7,494 bases of DNA from Acidimicrobiia bacterium (GTDB lineage: Bacteria; Actinomycetota; Acidimicrobiia; Acidimicrobiales; AC-14). The notes beneath the pieces are model-generated. The model had not been told where the DNA came from, made no database searches, and saw nothing but the letters and a program-made list of their open reading frames with translations. Below are positions 5,136 to 7,494 of this stretch, piece after piece (the stretch's first letter is position 1; the number at the start of each line of letters is the position of its first letter). The translations under genes and the position numbers were made by a program. The stretch lies in contig JAFASB010000260.1 in assembly GCA_019244985.1 (NCBI GenBank), forward strand, positions 1 to 7,494, in the 5' to 3' direction.

Positions 5136-6007
5136 CCGGCGCCACCGGGCACCTCGGCTCGCGGCTGCTTCCCCTTCTGCTCGACGAACCCGACATCACC
5201 GAGGTGCGATCGGTGGCGCGGCGGTCCGTGCCCGAGCACCCGAAGCTCGCCCACACGACGGCCGACCTGCGGGACCCCGCAGTGCGCCGCGCCCTCGGCG
5301 GCTGCGACGTCGTCGCCCACCTCGGCTTCCAGCTCTGGCGCAGTCGTGACGCCGAGGGCGTCAACCTCGGCGGCACGGCCAATGTCATCGCCTCCGCACC
5401 ACGCAGGATCGTGCTGGCGTCGTCGGCCGCGGTCTACGGCGGTTGGCCGGACAACCCCCTGCCCCTGTCCGAAGACGACCCTGCGCGCCCGAACCGACAG
5501 TGTCCGTATGCCGAGCACAAGCTCGACGCCGAGCGCCGGTGCGCGGAGGCGGCGCCGACCGCCTCGCTCCGCATCTGTGCCGTGCTCGGTCCCCACGCCG
5601 ACCCCCTGGTGAAGAAGGCGTCGGCCGGGCTGCGCCAAGCCGTGCCCGCGGCCCGGGGCCGCCGCCAGGCGCTGCAGTTCCTGCACGAGGACGACGCTGC
5701 CGCGGCACTCCTGACCGCGGTCAAACAGGCCGACGCCCAGGGCGTCTACAACATCGCCCCGGAAGGCTGGCTCGACGAACAAGGCGTCGCCGATGTGAGC
5801 GGGGGCCGCGTCGTGCGCCTACCGTTCCCGGCCCTGCTCTACGGCTCCGAGGTGGCCCGCCGGCTCCACATCATGGACATGGGCGCCGACCGCGCCGTCC
5901 TCTTGAACGGCCCCCTCGCGATCGATTCTTCGAAGGCGGCGCGAGACCTCGGCTGGAAGGCACGCCGGCGCTCAGCTGAGGTCCTCCGCGACTTCCTGGC
6001 GTCCTAG
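5120..6007 (+). CDS. Extended SDR, NAD(P)-dependent epimerase/dehydratase/reductase (295 aa)
   Basis: The protein is a Rossmann-fold oxidoreductase with ILVGLTGATGHLG at residues 1-13 (GxxGxxG dinucleotide site). An acidic residue in TADLRD follows, then SSAAVYGG at about 101-108. The catalytic pair is Y130/K134 in YAEHK, and the C-terminus is WKARRRSAEVLRDFLAS. Length fits extended SDRs of about 300 residues. No ATG, GTG or TTG is in frame near the required N-terminus. The first usual start, GTG 5204, would delete the whole dinucleotide site. I therefore begin at ATC 5120, which takes the place of Met directly before the first beta strand and has GAGG seven bases upstream (5109-5112). An ATG changed to ATC, or a base error, is possible. 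It is almost certainly co-transcribed and translationally coupled with the synthase, so it probably reduces that enzyme's keto product or a derivative (inference). SDR-type threonine dehydrogenase and sugar-nucleotide epimerase are alternatives. Its stop overlaps the convergent neighbour. Confidence 0.8.
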   Translation: MLVGLTGATGHLGSRLLPLLLDEPDITEVRSVARRSVPEHPKLAHTTADLRDPAVRRALGGCDVVAHLGFQLWRSRDAEGVNLGGTANVIASAPRRIVLASSAAVYGGWPDNPLPLSEDDPARPNRQCPYAEHKLDAERRCAEAAPTASLRICAVLGPHADPLVKKASAGLRQAVPAARGRRQALQFLHEDDAAAALLTAVKQADAQGVYNIAPEGWLDEQGVADVSGGRVVRLPFPALLYGSEVARRLHIMDMGADRAVLLNGPLAIDSSKAARDLGWKARRRSAEVLRDFLAS

Positions 6008-6555
6008 GAGACGGGCCGGCCGAGGAACGCGGCCAGGCGGTCGGCGGCGACGGCGTCGTCGTCGCACGGCTGCTCCGCCGCGAACGGCATGCCCTCCCCT
6101 CGGAACTCGGGCCGCATGAACTTCTGCGAAAGCGCCAACATCTCGATCGCAAGCGCCGAGTCGATGTCGGTGTTCTGGCCGGTCGCCGTGGCGAGGTCCC
6201 ACGCGTGGGTCAGGACGTCAGTGGTCCGGAGCACGATGAACCGGCTCCCCGGAATCGGCCCGATCCCGACGTCGTAGGTCTTCGTCATCCCGTCGGGCGA
6301 CGCGAACGCGTCCTGCGCGGCCTCCGCCGAGGCGGCAAAGGCATCAACGAACATGTCAAAGTCCTCCGGCAGCTGTGCTTCCGACTGCGCCGTCCGCTGA
6401 TTGCCGCCGATCACGTGACCGAGCAAGTCACGCACCTTCCAGTCCGGACACGGCGTCGCGTCGCCCAGCTGATCGCTCTTCACATTGGCGAGCACGCCGG
6501 CGAAAGCCTGCTGGGCGCGCTGGTGTCGCTCGAGCGCGGTTGCGTCATCGCTCAT
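6004..6555 (-). CDS. TIGR03086 / maleylpyruvate isomerase N-terminal-like metal-binding protein (183 aa)
   Basis: This is a DinB-like four-helix protein of the group related to mycothiol-dependent maleylpyruvate isomerase, common in actinobacteria. The family signature TPCPDWKVRDLLGHVIGG lies at 34-51, and H47 is the likely first metal ligand. D113 and H117 in TTDVLTHAWDLA (111-122) supply the others. The C-terminal part is short, as in stand-alone TIGR03086 proteins; a separate C-terminal domain is absent. Specific activity is unknown; mycothiol-dependent chemistry is suggested by the family only. The start ATG 6555 is supported by AGGAGG ten bases upstream. A promoter overlapping a 7-2-7 palindrome precedes it, so a repressor probably controls it. 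The stop codon TAG shares the palindrome CTAG (6004-6007) with the stop of the converging SDR gene. The upstream minus-strand SDR is separated by 152 bases. Confidence 0.85.
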   Translation of the reverse strand: MSDDATALERHQRAQQAFAGVLANVKSDQLGDATPCPDWKVRDLLGHVIGGNQRTAQSEAQLPEDFDMFVDAFAASAEAAQDAFASPDGMTKTYDVGIGPIPGSRFIVLRTTDVLTHAWDLATATGQNTDIDSALAIEMLALSQKFMRPEFRGEGMPFAAEQPCDDDAVAADRLAAFLGRPVS

Positions 6556-6565
6556 CGTTGTGTGT

Positions 6566-6571
6566 CCTCCT
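6566..6571 (-). promoter_or_regulatory. Shine-Dalgarno AGGAGG of the TIGR03086 gene
   Basis: A full AGGAGG on the minus strand, ten bases before ATG 6555. It contrasts with the weak or absent sites of the oxoamine synthase and GGDEF-EAL genes. Confidence 0.7.
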
Positions 6572-6581
6572 GATCGAAGTC

Positions 6582-6597
6582 ACTTGATTTATCAAGT
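6582..6597. promoter_or_regulatory. Candidate repressor operator: perfect 7-2-7 palindrome
   Basis: ACTTGAT-TT-ATCAAGT is a perfect palindrome with a two-base centre, AT-rich against its GC-rich surroundings. It covers the predicted -10 and start point of the TIGR03086 gene. A related half-site GTCAAGTCG (6612-6620) repeats ATCAAGTCG (6591-6599) exactly 21 bases away, two helical turns, and overlaps the -35. The size and placement suit an ArsR-, MarR- or TetR-type dimeric repressor; no regulator gene is in the window. Confidence 0.55.
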
Positions 6598-6616
6598 CGC
6601 CAAACCCGGAAGTCAA
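6588..6616 (-). promoter_or_regulatory. Predicted sigma-70-type promoter of the TIGR03086 gene
   Basis: On the minus strand TTGACT (6616-6611) is followed by 17 bases and then GATAAA (6593-6588). A one-base shift gives TGATAA with 16. The start point would fall near 6582, leaving a leader of about 26 bases that carries the AGGAGG. The -10 lies inside the palindromic operator. Confidence 0.5.
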
Positions 6617-6648
6617 GTCGACGAGTTGTCCCCCAGCGGCAACCCACA

Positions 6649-6668
6649 AGCCGCCTCAGCACGCGGCT
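6649..6668. terminator. Weak hairpin after the right-edge SDR gene, possible terminator
   Basis: AGCCGC and GCGGCT form a perfect 6-bp stem around an eight-base loop, 40 bases past the stop of the minus-strand SDR. No T-run follows on that strand, so termination activity is doubtful. The separate promoter at 6588-6616 nonetheless suggests that the two minus-strand genes are distinct transcription units. Confidence 0.25.
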
Positions 6669-6707
6669 GGCGAGGCGCACGAAGCCGCACTTCTGTGTCT
6701 GTACCCG

Positions 6708-7494
6708 CTAGGCGATGAAGCGGTGGATCGCCTCGTTGGCGTGGTCCTGAAAGGACGGGTTGGCAAGGTCGGGGAAGATCTCCGCTTGGTTGACCAGCGG
6801 ACCGCTCAGCTTGTTGGCCGCGCTGGCGTAGAACGTACCGCTGGACAGGGTCGGGTCGGTGACGCCGTCGACGAGCCGCTTCGCGCCAACCTCAAGTTTG
6901 TGGGAGATCCCTAGGGCGGGCATGACGTACTTGGCAGCTACACGCAGCGGTAGGGCAATGTCCTTGGAGGCTTGGGTGCCGGTGGTCGCACCGGGGCTCA
7001 CGGTAATGAAGCGGCGCTCGGGGTAGTGGCGGGCGAGGTAGGCCATCCACAGCGCCCCGATGTACTTGGCCTGCCCGAAGGCAAGGTTGAAGTCACGCTT
7101 TCTGCTGGCGAAGTAGCTGCCGTCGATGACGGTTGCGAGTTCATCGGCTGAGGTTGAGACAAAGGACGGCCGCGCCATCCGCAACTTCGGAAGTCCGCGG
7201 GCGGCTTCACTTCCGGCGAGGACCGCAACCTCGCCAAGCCGGTCATTGGCTAGGAGCCCTTCGAGGAGGACGACGTGGCCAAGGACGTTCGTCGCGAACA
7301 CAGTGGTGACCCCGTCAGCGGTCAACTCCATTGACTTCGGGCCAATGACACCCGCGTTCATCACGAGCGCATCGACGGATCCGTTGATGGCCGCGAGGCC
7401 GGCTCGGACCGAATCCAGATTGGCGATGTCCATGACAATGATGTCGACGATGTGCCGACCGGTCGTCGCTTCGAGTTCGGACTTTGCCGCTGTC
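6708..7494 (-). CDS. Short-chain dehydrogenase/reductase, 5' end cut by window edge; catalytic Tyr is Phe
   Basis: The frame is open to the right edge, so the ATG at 7433 is internal. The visible 261 residues begin TAAKSELEATTGRHIV and lack only the first strand and the TGxxxGxG loop. Numbering the visible part, DIANL (22-26) is the usual Asp before the cofactor-binding strand. NAG is at 46-48 and the catalytic Ser is S95 in LAGSEA. The expected YxxxK reads FGQAK (F139, K143; the codon at 7079-7077 is TTC). Past the catalytic region are SPGATTGT and a C-terminal segment with PSFQDHANEAIHRF. It resembles retinol-dehydrogenase-like classical SDRs using NAD(P)H; the substrate is unknown. Loss of the tyrosine hydroxyl would be expected to abolish or greatly weaken ordinary dehydrogenase chemistry, unless TTC is an error for TAC. 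The gene ends 152 bases before the TIGR03086 gene on the same strand. Confidence 0.85.
   Translation of the reverse strand, partial: TAAKSELEATTGRHIVDIIVMDIANLDSVRAGLAAINGSVDALVMNAGVIGPKSMELTADGVTTVFATNVLGHVVLLEGLLANDRLGEVAVLAGSEAARGLPKLRMARPSFVSTSADELATVIDGSYFASRKRDFNLAFGQAKYIGALWMAYLARHYPERRFITVSPGATTGTQASKDIALPLRVAAKYVMPALGISHKLEVGAKRLVDGVTDPTLSSGTFYASAANKLSGPLVNQAEIFPDLANPSFQDHANEAIHRFIA

Noticed and set aside
5204..5206. GTG at 5204 as start of the extended SDR
   Set aside because: It would remove the first strand and the GxxGxxG motif, which are clearly encoded upstream in the same frame.
3885..5782. Long minus-strand open frames opposite the oxoamine synthase and SDR genes
   Set aside because: No family motifs, and they run across two real genes of different frames; antisense shadows.
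1..7494. CRISPR array, insertion sequence or phage genes
   Set aside because: No regularly spaced repeats, transposase motifs or phage structural genes were seen on either strand.

Overview
The window is a high-GC stretch of bacterial chromosome, most likely from an actinobacterium (Actinomycetota; an Acidimicrobiia-like or uncultured lineage is a guess). Pointers are a TIGR03086/maleylpyruvate-isomerase-type protein, an actinobacterial-type UPF0158 gene, GTG starts, and two promoters of the form TAGCGT-N10-start codon that look leaderless.

Left part (1-2069): the 5' end of a small membrane protein gene leaves the window on the minus strand. Next comes a UPF0158 gene whose family signature is spread over two reading frames in three segments, so it carries two frameshifts. 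A divergent small hypothetical gene follows (plus strand). An 18-bp hairpin sequence is repeated just past the stop codon of both of these genes, and a perfect 13-bp inverted repeat sits between their starts. About 400 bases with no convincing gene then lead to tRNA-Cys(GCA) on the minus strand.

Middle (2167-6007): a membrane-anchored GGDEF-EAL cyclic-di-GMP protein (minus) faces away from a two-gene plus-strand operon. The first operon gene is a PLP-dependent alpha-oxoamine synthase most like bacterial serine palmitoyltransferases. The second is an extended SDR (NAD-dependent epimerase/dehydratase type), which overlaps it and has no canonical start codon where its Rossmann fold must begin. 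Together they could carry out the condensation and a reduction step of bacterial sphingolipid (ceramide) synthesis. A threonine-degradation pair (Kbl plus an SDR-type Tdh) is the main competing reading.

Right part (6004-7494): a TIGR03086-family putative metal-binding protein (minus) ends convergently with the SDR on a shared CTAG. It has a strong Shine-Dalgarno and a promoter overlapping a perfect 7-2-7 palindrome, a likely repressor site. Upstream lies a classical SDR (minus) that runs off the right edge and has Phe in place of the catalytic Tyr.

Four anomalies, each explicable by one or two bases (two frameshifts, an ATC start, Tyr to Phe), fall in one 7.5-kb window. Each may be biology or sequencing error, and the raw reads would decide.
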